A DNA stretch of 64,000 nucleotides, taken from assembly GCA_947644305.1 (NCBI GenBank), contig CANRYS010000010.1:1-64000 (forward strand), given 5' to 3'. The position numbers were made by a program, and so were the translations under genes. The stretch comes from an uncultured Roseburia sp. (lineage in GTDB: Bacteria; Bacillota; Clostridia; Lachnospirales; Lachnospiraceae). This document shows, one piece after another, positions 17,234-26,699 of the stretch (within the stretch, counting starts at the first letter, position 1; each line of letters starts with the position of its first letter). Below the pieces are notes generated by a model that worked only from the letters and a program-made list of their open reading frames with translations, did no database searches and was not told where the DNA came from.

Positions 17234-18916
17234 TCATTCAACAGAAATAAAGTAATAATAAATCGGCTGTCCGCCATACTCTACTTCCACTTCGATCTCC
17301 TCATATTTCTCACAAACTGCCGCGGCGATCTCCTGGGCCTCCTCCTCGGAACTCTCCGCGCCATAGTACAGTGTGAGAAGCTCTGTCTCCTCATCTTTAA
17401 GGGCATCGATCAAGCGCAGTGTCGTCTCCTTTACATCGCTGCCCACCACCTCAATGGACTTGTCACTCAGACCCATGATATCTCCCTGTTTGATCTCTTT
17501 TCCGTCGATGGAGGTGTCACGGACCGCGTAAGTTACCTGCCCCGATCTGATCTGCTGCACCGCCTCTGTCATAGCTGTCTCATTTTCTTCCGCAGAGTTT
17601 CCATCGATATAATTGATCATGGCAGTTATTCCCTGGGGGATGTTCTTCGTCGGGATCACCACGATATGTTTATCCTCCGTCAAATCCTTGGCCTGATTCG
17701 CTGCGAGAACGATATTGGAGTTGTTCGGGAAAATGTATATCGTCTCTGCCCGGACCTGGGATATGGCGTCCAGTATATCTTCGGTACTCGGATTCATCGT
17801 CTGTCCGCCCTCGATCACATAATCTGCCCCGAGTTCCCGGAAAATATTTCCCAATCCCTCACCGACGGAGACACTGATAAATCCCACCTTCTTCCATGGA
17901 GTTTCCGCTTCTTTTTTCTCCTGAACCGTTGGTGTCGTCCCTGTCGCACTGGCAGACTGGATCAGCCGCTCATTATGCTCCTCCCGCATGTTATCAATCT
18001 TCATGCGGGACAGTTCACCATAGGAAAGACCCTTCTGGATCGCCAGTCCCGGATCGTTTGTATGAACATGAATCTTCACCAGCTCTTCATCCGCCACACA
18101 TACGATGGAATCTCCGATGCTCTCCAGATACCCTTTCAGACTCTTTTCATCCCGGGATGTAAATTCTTTCTCTAACAAAATAATAAATTCCGTGCAGTAG
18201 CCGAATTTGATATCTCCTGTGCTGATTCCATCCACATTTGCACCGTTTGACGTGTTTTTAATGACAGGAGTCCCACCTTCTGCTTCATAATGGACCTCTT
18301 TTCCGGTAAGCGCATCATAAACACCCTCCAAAATTGTCACAAGACCCTCACCGCCAGAGTCTACCACTCCTGCCTCTTTGAGCACTGGCAGCATGTCAGG
18401 GGTACGAGCCAAGACCACCCGCATCTGCTCAATGACCTGACGCGCAAATTCTACAATATCATCACAGTTCTTGGCAATTTTGTAAGCATGTTCTGCTCCT
18501 CCCTTAGCCACCGTGAGGATTGTCCCCTCTTTTGGCTTCATAACCGCCTTATACGCCGAATCCACTGCCTTTTGAAAGGATTGGACAAGAATCTTTACAT
18601 TGATTTCTTTTTCATTTCGGATCACTTTCGTAAATCCGCGGAGAAGCTGGGAAAGTATCACTCCTGAATTTCCTCTGGCACCGCGCAGAGAACCACTGGA
18701 GATCGCTTTGCATATCGTCTCCATATCCGGATCTTCGATAGCCAGAACTTCATTGGCTGCCGACATGATCGTCATCGTCATATTGGTTCCTGTATCGCCG
18801 TCCGGTACCGGAAATACGTTTAAATCATTTATATATTCCTTTTTAGCCTGAATCGCTGCCGCTCCCGCCAGAAAACACTTCTTCACCAGCAGCGCATCCA
18901 TCGTTTTTACTGTCAA
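17234..18916 (-). CDS. DAK-phosphatase/kinase family protein (FakA/YloV-like)
   Basis: The 560-residue product starts with a DhaL-type kinase domain (about 1-200): NVFPVPDGDTGTNM for Mg-ATP binding and SLRGARGNSGVILSQLLRG. A middle domain (VDSGGEGLV, then KFGYCTEFII) and a C-terminal domain follow. This is the plan of FakA, which phosphorylates fatty acids held by FakB for lipid synthesis. No FakB lies nearby. The start is a TTG at 18916 placed eight bases after GGAGG; the next ATG is 23 bases away from that site. It follows the Asp23 protein gene, the usual YloU-YloV pair. Confidence 0.9.
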   Translation of the reverse strand: MTVKTMDALLVKKCFLAGAAAIQAKKEYINDLNVFPVPDGDTGTNMTMTIMSAANEVLAIEDPDMETICKAISSGSLRGARGNSGVILSQLLRGFTKVIRNEKEINVKILVQSFQKAVDSAYKAVMKPKEGTILTVAKGGAEHAYKIAKNCDDIVEFARQVIEQMRVVLARTPDMLPVLKEAGVVDSGGEGLVTILEGVYDALTGKEVHYEAEGGTPVIKNTSNGANVDGISTGDIKFGYCTEFIILLEKEFTSRDEKSLKGYLESIGDSIVCVADEELVKIHVHTNDPGLAIQKGLSYGELSRMKIDNMREEHNERLIQSASATGTTPTVQEKKEAETPWKKVGFISVSVGEGLGNIFRELGADYVIEGGQTMNPSTEDILDAISQVRAETIYIFPNNSNIVLAANQAKDLTEDKHIVVIPTKNIPQGITAMINYIDGNSAEENETAMTEAVQQIRSGQVTYAVRDTSIDGKEIKQGDIMGLSDKSIEVVGSDVKETTLRLIDALKDEETELLTLYYGAESSEEEAQEIAAAVCEKYEEIEVEVEYGGQPIYYYFISVE

Positions 18917-19056
18917 TTTTTTGTCCTCCAAATCGTCAATGATACAAGACACTCCCGTGTTAGTACAACATATATTAAGTAACTGACATATACACTTGTC
19001 TAATTGTCCAGCTACTGCGTCAAAAAGTCTAACTGTAGCCACCGAATTTTCATATT

Positions 19057-19413
19057 CTAGTTGACCACTCTAACGCCCTCTACACACACAATTATTTTCC
19101 CAACTTCCATCCCGGTAAATTCCTCCACTTTATATTTTACATTATCCACCAGGTTTTCCGCCACGGTCATGATACTCACACCATAGGCAACAATAATATG
19201 CATCCCAATATACAACTTGTTTTCTTGTATTTTTACATTTACCCCGTGTCTTATATTGTCTCTTTTTAAAAGCTGAACGATGCCATCTTTCATGCTGACA
19301 GATGCCATCCCCACAACGCCAAAGCATTCTACAGCAGCAGAACCAGCGTATTTCGCCAGAACATCTTCATCCACTACGATCTTTCCCATTTCATTATTTA
19401 ACTGCCCTCTCAT
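19057..19413 (-). CDS. Asp23/Gls24 family protein (YloU-like)
   Basis: The 118-residue product has the Asp23 pattern (GKIVVDEDVLAKYAGSAAV, CFGVVGMAS, VNVKIQENKLYIGMHIIV, VEEFTGMEVGKIIV). It is a small cytoplasmic or membrane-associated protein linked to envelope stress. It is placed directly before the FakA-like gene, as in Bacillus yloU-yloV. The ATG at 19413 follows GGAGGG by five bases. Confidence 0.9.
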   Translation of the reverse strand: MRGQLNNEMGKIVVDEDVLAKYAGSAAVECFGVVGMASVSMKDGIVQLLKRDNIRHGVNVKIQENKLYIGMHIIVAYGVSIMTVAENLVDNVKYKVEEFTGMEVGKIIVCVEGVRVVN

Positions 19414-19451
19414 ATGAACCCTCCAATCAAATTTCAAAATACATTATTACT

Positions 19452-19480
19452 AGTTTACACCAAAACCTCGGAAAAATCAA
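19452..19480 (-). promoter_or_regulatory. Possible promoter of the Asp23-FakA operon
   Basis: On the minus strand TTGATT (19480-19475) and TAAACT (19457-19452) are 17 bases apart and 39 bases from the coding start. The hexamers are moderate matches. Confidence 0.4.
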
Positions 19481-19625
19481 ACCTTTGGAACAAAGATTTT
19501 TACCTGCATAACTTCAAGCACCAGCATAGCTATTGAGCTACGCTTCTGTGTAACTATTTTTTACACCACGCATAAAATAGAATATGAGTAATTTTATTTT
19601 CTAACAACCAGAAAGGAGTCAGTGT

Positions 19626-19766
19626 ATGAAACGTCTTCTTGGATTTATCCTGTTCTGGCTCGGAATCGGTATGACGATCATGCTTTTTATTACGAATGGT
19701 TTCCTCGCCATCATCATCATCATACTATGTCTGGTCATTGGATATAACCTGTTTACATCCTGTTAA
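19626..19766 (+). CDS. Small 46-residue membrane protein
   Basis: A clean short gene with AAAGGAG seven bases before ATG. The product (MKRLLGFILFWLGIGMTIM, then a polyisoleucine second segment, ending NLFTSC) has two closely spaced hydrophobic segments and a positive N-terminus. It is one of the few plus-strand genes, lying alone between the Asp23 and flagellin genes that face away from or toward it. No function is known to me; two-helix proteins of this size are widespread in Lachnospiraceae. Confidence 0.75.
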   Translation: MKRLLGFILFWLGIGMTIMLFITNGFLAIIIIILCLVIGYNLFTSC

Positions 19767-19870
19767 AAACATCTTTCTCATTGTAAAACTTTTTTATACA
19801 TGGCTGCCCAGCTTTCGTTCCCATAGAACTGGCGGTACAAAAAGATCATCAAGGAGCCAGGTCACTAGAA

Positions 19871-22800
19871 TCATTTTAGCAGTGAGAGAACAGACTGGGT
19901 ATTACGATTTGACTGGCTGAGGATACTCACTCCCGCCTGCTGTAAAATTTTTGATTTGGAATACGCTACCATCTCCGACGCCATATCGGTATCTCGGTCT
20001 ATAGATTCTGAATTCTGCGTGTTTTCAGCGGCAATATCGTCAACTCTGATCGCATATCCGAGACGATTTTCCATTGCCCCATATTTGCTCCGCACAGAAC
20101 TCAGGTAATTTAATGCCGCATCGATTCTGTCAAGCGCTTTATTCGCATATTTATGTTTGCTGATGGAAAGGGAATTGACGCCCAGACTCATGGTACTCAT
20201 GCTATACCTTTTCAGCTCAACTCCCTGCTGCCCATTGGCGCCAATCTGGAGCCATCCGTCAACTTCCTGATCAAAGCGTCCTCTGGTCTGATAAAACAAA
20301 GCTGTTTTTGCCGGTCCTTTAATGTTATCAATGGTATGCACCCCTAATTTGCTGTAGGCAAATTTCAGCATATTGCCCGACAGCGAGACTTTCAGACAGG
20401 AATCATCTGCCGCATCGGTAATCACCTTATTCAGGACGTCGACCAACTCTTCGGCAGTATCGTAGCTGCCTTCTGGAATCTTATATGTATACGTCTTCCC
20501 GTCCACATCGATGGAAAATTCATTCTCTCCATCCTTCACCTCCAAACCGCCAGAAATATCCTTGGTCCCTGTCACATAGGCAGGAATGGGATCTCCATCC
20601 GTCTTATAGAAGATGCTGAATAACGCCTTTCCACTCAGGCCGTCGATGGCATAATCGCCCGGCGTCAGCTCCAATTGCTTATTCAGATAGAAAAACAGTG
20701 CATTTTTGTCATCTGCTCCCTCCGCTCCACTATCATACACACCGACCCCGGCCAAAATCATATTCTCTGGAAGCCCCTTTGCCTTCAATTGTTCGGATAA
20801 TTTCTCCTGAATGTGTTTTACGAGAGAATCGGAATTATAAGTTCCCGGGTCCAGAACCATGTTCAGTGTCGTTACTTTGCCATTGACAGTAAGATCTACG
20901 TTCAGCTCGTCATTGTCTCCCTTTTGAATCGTCGTATCCTTATTTCTGATGTCCTTACGTCCCACGATATATACGTCATCCACCACCAGCTTACCTTCGA
21001 TATAGGCTGCTTTATCCTGTTCTGTGCGAAGGGTCGTTCCCATCATAACATTTTCATAAAATCCGCCATTGATGCTGTAAATCTCATATCTCCCATGCCT
21101 TTTAGACTCAAGGACGATCTGGTCACCAACTTCCGCTTTCAATCCCTCTCCCTTGTGAGCGGGATCACTCTCTAGACTGGCATCTAGCTTTTCCTGGAGC
21201 ATCTTCTGCAGTTCAGCACGAGAAAATGTTCCTTTGTCCAGGTTGATCTCTATATCCTTTGTACTTCCATAGTGATATCTGTAGGAAAAACGCAGCGTCT
21301 TATTCGCATCGGTAATCGTAACAGAGCCCGGCATAACCGTGGGTCTTTTTGTGGTGAGATTGCATTTTTTGGTAGTGTATTTCCGTGTGGTATAATAGGG
21401 ATCGGAGCGCTCCGGATCATCTCCCTCAGCCTGTAGAACAGCAATTTTATTATATGGTATAGCAGCAAATTCAGAAGTGGAATTTAAGCCGATACTTATC
21501 GTCCCATCCAGATTCTTCGTCAGACTGGCCTTCACTGTCGGTGTGATACCATGAATGGGGCCCGATTTTGCACTGGCGCTGATGCTCTGACCACTTCCCC
21601 TTGCGGTCGTAGCAAACTTGATTCGGCCTCCGGATGTCGAAACGGAAAAACCAAAGTCGGCAGGTGTTTTAGCGGTTCCTGTGTCGTTCTGCTTCCAGAC
21701 TGCCTTATTTAATTCCGCCTGCAGTTGATCCGCCGTAAAGGTTTTTGCGTTGGAGGTATCTGTGTTGGTCAGTGTCGCCGTATAGGTATTCCCTCCCATA
21801 CTTACTGTAAACTTAGCCGTTCCCGGTGTGGTGGCGTTGGCAGCCTTTGGTATCGTAACTGACGATTGGTACATCGTCGCCGTGGCTGGTGATTTGAATA
21901 TGATACCTCCCGCCGTACCACTATTGTCTATATCTAGACTGACGCTCCCCGTCCCCGGCGTATCTCTCTCAAATCTCAGCCCACTTCCATACGTGCTAAC
22001 CGAGACCCCTCTGACAGATAACTTATCATTCAGTTCCTTCTGAATATCGCCCAGGCTGCTATAAGTCTTAGTTGTGTCCAACGAGACGGTCTCCGCCTTT
22101 CCATCGATCCGGATCGTAAACTGATTGTTGGAAGAATTAAGGGTAAAGGGATAGGTATCGGAATAAATGGAAGAAGTAGTGGTATACCCTTTTGTTTTAT
22201 TTGTATTGACACTGGCAAGAAAGGGGGAGTCACACCCTGCTGTTGTCACCGTTTTCCCCTCTCCCACAGCAACGGTGGTAAACCTTAAATGACCACTGTT
22301 CACGGAAACCTTTACCTGATTTGCCTCCGATGTGACCTCTTTCAGCCTGTCCTCTATCTCTTTCGCCAGCCCACTGGCCGTATAACCGGAACCCGTGCTG
22401 TTTTTTAGTGTTACTGTATATTTCTTTCCATTGATATTGATGGAAAATTGATTGTTTGAATTATCAATTTTTGTATAGGAACCCAGAGTTCCACCCAACT
22501 GATGCCACCCCGATGTACCATCCTTGACCTGGGTGGAACCGTCAACTTTTCCGCCTGTTCCTGCCGCTCCTGAATTGGTGCAGGGGCTCTCTTTTCCACT
22601 CTCCGTCGTAGTGCTGTTGGTCTTATAGACCGTCTTTCCGCTGTTGGTGGAAGAAGAATAATTATTATATGAAGTCACCGGTTTTCCCTTTAGCGCGCTT
22701 TCATTTAGAAGCTCTACCACCTTTTCTGGGGTATAGGTCCCCGGCGCTATCGTCACCGTACGATACTCGCCCCCGATACTCACGTTCAGTTTATTATTCA

Positions 22801-24796
22801 AAGACGTAAAGGTGATGTTGCCAGAAGCGTCCGGCTTGATGGGCAGCAAGGTAATGCTTGTACTTCTCGGGTACGTGATCGTCTCTCCTACGAACAGAAC
22901 ATCGTATCCGCTTGTAACCCCGCCGGATACGTTGATCTTTGTCACCGTGTCATTGCCCGATTTTGTTGTCAGCTCGATCCTATTGCTACTTCTGACTGCC
23001 TGAATCTTCCCCGCATAATTTGTCTGATCACCGATGCGGTCGTTGATCTCCTTTATAATATGATCCAGTGAAGAATATGTCTTTTCCGTCAATGTGATCA
23101 ACTGCTTTTTAGGAAGCTCTCCCTCTTCTGTCACTTCCAGATAAAAGGATTTATTGGAACCATCGATCGTCAGCGGAAAATCAACGGTACTGTCAAATAT
23201 CTTCCCTCCCATAAGATACGGAGCACTGTTTGACGTATACCACTCCCCGTCAACTACATCCGAGGCCTTACCGGGATCTGTATATCTGCGCTGGACAAAC
23301 AACATATTGTACGCGCTGCTGCCTGGCACATCAAATTCAATGCTGCTTTCCTTTCCGATCGTGTTTGTTGTCAGTGTCAAACCCGAAAACCGATAATTTT
23401 TGTTGCCGTTTGGCGTTGTCACCCCGGTGACCGTATGCTGGGTTACCTTGATCCCCAGATTTTTGGCATCCAGTTTATTCTGGAGCTGTGTGACCATCTC
23501 CGTGATGTTGTAGCTTCCGGCATCCAACTGGATCGTCTCATATGCGCCTCCGTCCACCCGCAGCCGCAGTGTGTTATTTGTACTGTCAATGTCAAACTTG
23601 CTATAATTCACATCCGAGGCATTCAAAATATTGCCACCAGTAAATACCGCTGGCACTTCCGTTGCCGCCCCGTATTTCGTATTATCATAAAACACCGAGT
23701 CAAAATGTTTGTCATCGATGGCAAACATATTTCCTTTCAGTCCGGTGATAAGTCCTGTATCACCGCCGATCTGAATCGATGCATCTCCATATTCACTTGC
23801 CTTGACTCCATAATCAATCAGTGTTTTGCCATCTGGAAACCGATATTCATTCAGATATTTGATCATGTCGTTCCGGCTGTAACCATCCTCGGCAACATCT
23901 ATGTCGATCTCCTTCATCGTACCGTCGAAATATTCGATACGAAAATGCAGCTCATCGTTTTCGCCGTCCTTCACAATCAGCGGGTCCCCAGGAAAAAAGA
24001 CCGTCGTCCCGATGAGCGCCCCTGATTTATTGCCGCCATAACAGTCATAAAACAGATAGGAAAGCCCGCCCGAAACATCCTTGACTTCTTTTCCATTTTG
24101 AAGTACCATATTACATTTGTGATCATCACTATATTCCACATATAGTCCATCCGCCTCATCACCCAACGCTGTCACCACATCATCCATCTCATCCATCAGC
24201 TCCTGGGTGGTGTATGTTCCCTCAGGAATCGTAAGCGTCTTTTCCTTTTCTACCTCTGTCCCGTCTGGCTCCACCGCAATATATTTCACCGTGAGAGAGG
24301 AATTACTGCTATCGATGGTATGGATCTGATCCTGACTCCATACCCGGTTCCCCTCGAGCAGCGAATAATTATCCGCATAGTGCTCAAATACAGGCTTTTT
24401 ATTAAATTCTGTCTGGTCATTCACCCGGTCAATCTCACCCTGCAGCTGGTCAAACTCCATCTGCAGCGCCGCCCGGTCAGTTGGTTCGTACACCCCGTCA
24501 TTCAATGCCTGGACTGTGAGCTCCCGCATTCGGTGAAGCATTGCCCCAATCTGGCTCATCGCTCCATCCCCGGTCTGTACAAAGCTAATCCCGTCCTGCG
24601 CATTTTTCGCTGCACGGGCAAGTCCTCGTATCTGTGCCCGTTTTCTCTCAGAAATAGCCATCGCTGCCGCGTCATCTGCTGCCCGGTTGACCCTGTAACC
24701 AGAAGAAAGCCTTTCTGCTGCCTTCTTTAACCTATCATTCGTAATGCCAAGTTGTGTCATCGTATTAAGTGCGGCCATATTGTGCTGAATAATCAT
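19871..24796 (-). CDS. Giant flagellin with repetitive central region
   Basis: The 1641-residue product has a normal flagellin N-terminus (MIIQHNMAALNTM, LKKAAERLSSGYRVNRAADDAA, then ELTVQALNDG) to about residue 140. It has a normal C-terminus from about 1540 (SISKHKYANKALDRIDAALNYL, ending RNTQSVLSLLK). These helices polymerise to form the filament core. Common flagellins have 270-500 residues. Here about 1400 residues lie between, built of about eleven diverged units of 75-110 residues. Each has the pattern NNxFxIxVDGKxxTVxLxxGTYT, then a helix ELxxxLNxxL, then LxFxTxxxG. No HExxH protease motif is present. Six cysteines occur, rare in flagellins. AAGGAGA stands seven bases before ATG. It is secreted by the flagellar export system. 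No other flagellar gene is in the window. Confidence 0.9.
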   Translation of the reverse strand: MIIQHNMAALNTMTQLGITNDRLKKAAERLSSGYRVNRAADDAAAMAISERKRAQIRGLARAAKNAQDGISFVQTGDGAMSQIGAMLHRMRELTVQALNDGVYEPTDRAALQMEFDQLQGEIDRVNDQTEFNKKPVFEHYADNYSLLEGNRVWSQDQIHTIDSSNSSLTVKYIAVEPDGTEVEKEKTLTIPEGTYTTQELMDEMDDVVTALGDEADGLYVEYSDDHKCNMVLQNGKEVKDVSGGLSYLFYDCYGGNKSGALIGTTVFFPGDPLIVKDGENDELHFRIEYFDGTMKEIDIDVAEDGYSRNDMIKYLNEYRFPDGKTLIDYGVKASEYGDASIQIGGDTGLITGLKGNMFAIDDKHFDSVFYDNTKYGAATEVPAVFTGGNILNASDVNYSKFDIDSTNNTLRLRVDGGAYETIQLDAGSYNITEMVTQLQNKLDAKNLGIKVTQHTVTGVTTPNGNKNYRFSGLTLTTNTIGKESSIEFDVPGSSAYNMLFVQRRYTDPGKASDVVDGEWYTSNSAPYLMGGKIFDSTVDFPLTIDGSNKSFYLEVTEEGELPKKQLITLTEKTYSSLDHIIKEINDRIGDQTNYAGKIQAVRSSNRIELTTKSGNDTVTKINVSGGVTSGYDVLFVGETITYPRSTSITLLPIKPDASGNITFTSLNNKLNVSIGGEYRTVTIAPGTYTPEKVVELLNESALKGKPVTSYNNYSSSTNSGKTVYKTNSTTTESGKESPCTNSGAAGTGGKVDGSTQVKDGTSGWHQLGGTLGSYTKIDNSNNQFSININGKKYTVTLKNSTGSGYTASGLAKEIEDRLKEVTSEANQVKVSVNSGHLRFTTVAVGEGKTVTTAGCDSPFLASVNTNKTKGYTTTSSIYSDTYPFTLNSSNNQFTIRIDGKAETVSLDTTKTYSSLGDIQKELNDKLSVRGVSVSTYGSGLRFERDTPGTGSVSLDIDNSGTAGGIIFKSPATATMYQSSVTIPKAANATTPGTAKFTVSMGGNTYTATLTNTDTSNAKTFTADQLQAELNKAVWKQNDTGTAKTPADFGFSVSTSGGRIKFATTARGSGQSISASAKSGPIHGITPTVKASLTKNLDGTISIGLNSTSEFAAIPYNKIAVLQAEGDDPERSDPYYTTRKYTTKKCNLTTKRPTVMPGSVTITDANKTLRFSYRYHYGSTKDIEINLDKGTFSRAELQKMLQEKLDASLESDPAHKGEGLKAEVGDQIVLESKRHGRYEIYSINGGFYENVMMGTTLRTEQDKAAYIEGKLVVDDVYIVGRKDIRNKDTTIQKGDNDELNVDLTVNGKVTTLNMVLDPGTYNSDSLVKHIQEKLSEQLKAKGLPENMILAGVGVYDSGAEGADDKNALFFYLNKQLELTPGDYAIDGLSGKALFSIFYKTDGDPIPAYVTGTKDISGGLEVKDGENEFSIDVDGKTYTYKIPEGSYDTAEELVDVLNKVITDAADDSCLKVSLSGNMLKFAYSKLGVHTIDNIKGPAKTALFYQTRGRFDQEVDGWLQIGANGQQGVELKRYSMSTMSLGVNSLSISKHKYANKALDRIDAALNYLSSVRSKYGAMENRLGYAIRVDDIAAENTQNSESIDRDTDMASEMVAYSKSKILQQAGVSILSQSNRNTQSVLSLLK

Positions 24797-24884
24797 AACA
24801 TACTCTCCTTAAAAAATATATTTTATTATTTGAAGAATCCGTTCCAACCGGACCCTTTCCAGCTGCCGCCTCTGCCTTCATCGG

Positions 24885-24913
24885 CTTACGGCATATGTTT
24901 CCCACCGCATTTA
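24885..24913 (-). promoter_or_regulatory. Weak candidate flagellar sigma-28 promoter
   Basis: On the minus strand TAAA (24913-24910) is followed after 17 bases by GCCGTAAG (24892-24885), with GCCGATGA overlapping just beyond. The sigma-28 consensus is TAAA, 15 bases, GCCGATAA, so the spacing or the -10 is imperfect. It lies about 95 bases before the flagellin start, leaving a leader of about 85 bases. The rest of 24913-25080 shows nothing clear. Confidence 0.3.
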
Positions 24914-25081
24914 GAGTATGAAAGGAAAAAATACCATATAATATCCATTATTTCCCTTACATGTTTTATATTATAGCATGACCATTGGTCAGAAACAACC
25001 AGGAGTATGACAATAAATGTATATTTTATATCAGATTTATTTCATCCTGATATACTAATAATCGTTGTTTGTCAAGCTAAC

Positions 25082-25131
25082 AAAAAAACAGATCCCTGCT
25101 CCAGAAGTTATCTTCCCGGATAAAGGACCTG
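25082..25131 (-). terminator. Terminator of rpmB
   Basis: On the minus strand CAGGTCC pairs with GGATCTG around a second inner stem (CCGGGAAG with CTTCTGG) and is followed by seven T. It lies 31 bases after the rpmB stop. Confidence 0.75.
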
Positions 25132-25162
25132 TCATTATGTTCTGTTGTTACAGTATCGCAGA

Positions 25163-25348
25163 CTACGCACGCTCTACTTTGCCTGAGCGAAGGCAGGAAG
25201 TACAAACATACATTTTTTTTGTTCCGCCATTTACCTTTACTCTTACTGATTTGAGATTCGATTTCCACATTTTATTGCTTCTTCTGTGAGAATGGCTCAC
25301 TGCATTACCGAAATGTACGCTCTTATCACAAACTGCACACCTTGCCAT
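25163..25348 (-). CDS. rpmB: 50S ribosomal protein L28
   Basis: The 61-residue product is L28 throughout (MARCAVCDKSVHFGNAVSHSH, then RVKVNGGTKKMYVCTSCLRSGKVERA in part). Two CxxC pairs (Cys4-Cys7 and Cys52-Cys55) mark the zinc-binding form. It is a large-subunit protein. AGGAGG lies seven or eight bases before the ATG at 25348; an in-frame ATG three codons earlier sits on that site. It has its own promoter (25414-25442) and terminator. Confidence 0.97.
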   Translation of the reverse strand: MARCAVCDKSVHFGNAVSHSHRRSNKMWKSNLKSVRVKVNGGTKKMYVCTSCLRSGKVERA

Positions 25349-25413
25349 GAAAAGCACCTCCTTCTATCTTCAACTTAACTCATAAACTTTGTATATTCAC
25401 ACACAACACGACT

Positions 25414-25442
25414 ATTTTACCAAAATTTGCAGCATAATGCAA
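25414..25442 (-). promoter_or_regulatory. Promoter of rpmB
   Basis: On the minus strand TTGCAT (25442-25437) and TAAAAT (25419-25414) are 17 bases apart, about 65 bases before the start codon. Confidence 0.6.
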
Positions 25443-25496
25443 GAAAAAAATAAATATTTTGCAATGTTTTTTAAAATTGTGTTCTGTAGAGCCCCT

Positions 25497-25868
25497 CTAC
25501 TTCTCTTCTTTGTCTCCCTCTGCCTCATCTTTCTTTTTGAATTTTTCCATAAATTCAGGAACCATATCCAACAGTTTGGTGATACCATCCTGATTTTTTA
25601 CATTCACCAGTTTGGAGTTTCCATCTTTGATGACAAGCACGGCACTTGGCTGAATTTTTCCCCCCATACCGCCTCCACCATTATTTTTCTTCGCAGTATC
25701 ATCGGTAAAAGCTCCGGCAGCCACTCCAAAACTGACATCTACCAGAGGAAGCACAATGGTTCCATCCTCAAAGCGCACCGCATCACCAATTACTGTTTTT
25801 GTGGTGATAAAATTATCCATCCCTTTAAACAAAGATTCTACCGTATTGTTAAAACTATTTTCTCCCAT
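25497..25868 (-). CDS. gerW: GerW/YtfJ family sporulation protein
   Basis: The 123-residue product matches the YtfJ family: FITTKTVIGDAVRFEDGTIVLPLVDVSFG in part, a Gly-rich NNGGGGMGGKIQPSAVLVI segment, and a charged Lys/Glu tail. In Bacillus, GerW is needed for germination and is made in the forespore. It follows a DUF2953 protein (YtfI-like) by 27 bases, as in other spore formers, which strengthens the call. Presence of this pair suggests that the host can sporulate or descends from spore formers. Confidence 0.9.
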   Translation of the reverse strand: MGENSFNNTVESLFKGMDNFITTKTVIGDAVRFEDGTIVLPLVDVSFGVAAGAFTDDTAKKNNGGGGMGGKIQPSAVLVIKDGNSKLVNVKNQDGITKLLDMVPEFMEKFKKKDEAEGDKEEK

Positions 25869-25895
25869 AATAATAACCTCTCTTTCTAATCAGCT

Positions 25896-26699
25896 CTAAA
25901 TCATTTTTAAAACGTGACGAATGCATCGCTTTATGTCATCATCCATATATCCCCTCATGAATAACCTGAGAAAATAAACAGGGTGAACCTTTCCTTTCAC
26001 ATATCCTTCTGCCACAAAAATTTTTTCTTCAAAATGAGGCAGGATCGTCAGTCCGTCGGTGTAAGCCACCCGGAACATACTCACCGCTCCCAGGATCCAA
26101 CCTGTGGTACAGGGATCACCTGTTCCAAAGGAAATCCTTCCATGAATCTTATCTGGCATCAGATAGTGAAATAGTGCAATAAACTCCTTTTTTATCTTGT
26201 TTAAGCCGGATCGATGTTCATAACTCCGAATAAATGTAATTATACTAGATATTTTATTAAATGAAAAGGACTTTTTATTCCTTTTGGAAGTTTTTCCCTT
26301 ATTACCCTTTTGTTCTTTCCTGTGGAATTCCTTCTGCCTTTTTGCCTCATCATTGAGATCATCCACTAGCTTCACAGTGCTTGTGGTCCCCTGAGGTTCT
26401 TTATGTTCCTTCTTTTGCTTCTTTTCCCGCCGAAACAGTTTCTTCAAATTCTGGACATCCATACCAAACAAATGAATATAGACCTTATCTGCCGAAACGG
26501 ATTTACGGATCTGGATCGCCCTTAGGAACCAGGAAACCCGGAACCCTAACCGGACCGGTTTCCCCTCTCGGAACTCCACCACATAGCGAACTGGAACAAA
26601 AAGCAGGGCTGCACTGGCAAGCAACACCAGGGAAAGCACCACCAACAGCAGAATTCCCAAAAACTTCAATATCGCGAGTATAATTGCCAATCCATTCAC
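25896..26699 (-). CDS. DUF2953 membrane protein (YtfI-like)
   Basis: The 267-residue product has one or two N-terminal hydrophobic segments (about 1-35), the RYVVEFREGKPVRLGFRVSWFLRAIQIR segment in part, a highly charged Lys/Glu linker (about 85-150), and the DUF2953 core (GRISFGTGDPCTTGWILGAVSMF) in part. Its function is unknown; it is usually next to GerW. The start overlaps the previous gene's stop (ATGA), so the two are coupled. It is probably membrane-anchored with the C-terminal part inside or in the intermembrane space of the forespore. Confidence 0.8.
   Translation of the reverse strand: MNGLAIILAILKFLGILLLVVLSLVLLASAALLFVPVRYVVEFREGKPVRLGFRVSWFLRAIQIRKSVSADKVYIHLFGMDVQNLKKLFRREKKQKKEHKEPQGTTSTVKLVDDLNDEAKRQKEFHRKEQKGNKGKTSKRNKKSFSFNKISSIITFIRSYEHRSGLNKIKKEFIALFHYLMPDKIHGRISFGTGDPCTTGWILGAVSMFRVAYTDGLTILPHFEEKIFVAEGYVKGKVHPVYFLRLFMRGYMDDDIKRCIRHVLKMI

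Noticed and set aside
19767..19870. Terminator after the flagellin gene
   Set aside because: Only weak, broken pairing (CCAG/CTGG) without a following T-run was found, so no terminator is called.
19871..24796. Flagellinolysin (flagellin with a metallopeptidase insert)
   Set aside because: No HExxH motif was found in the central region; the insert is made of repeated beta-rich units.
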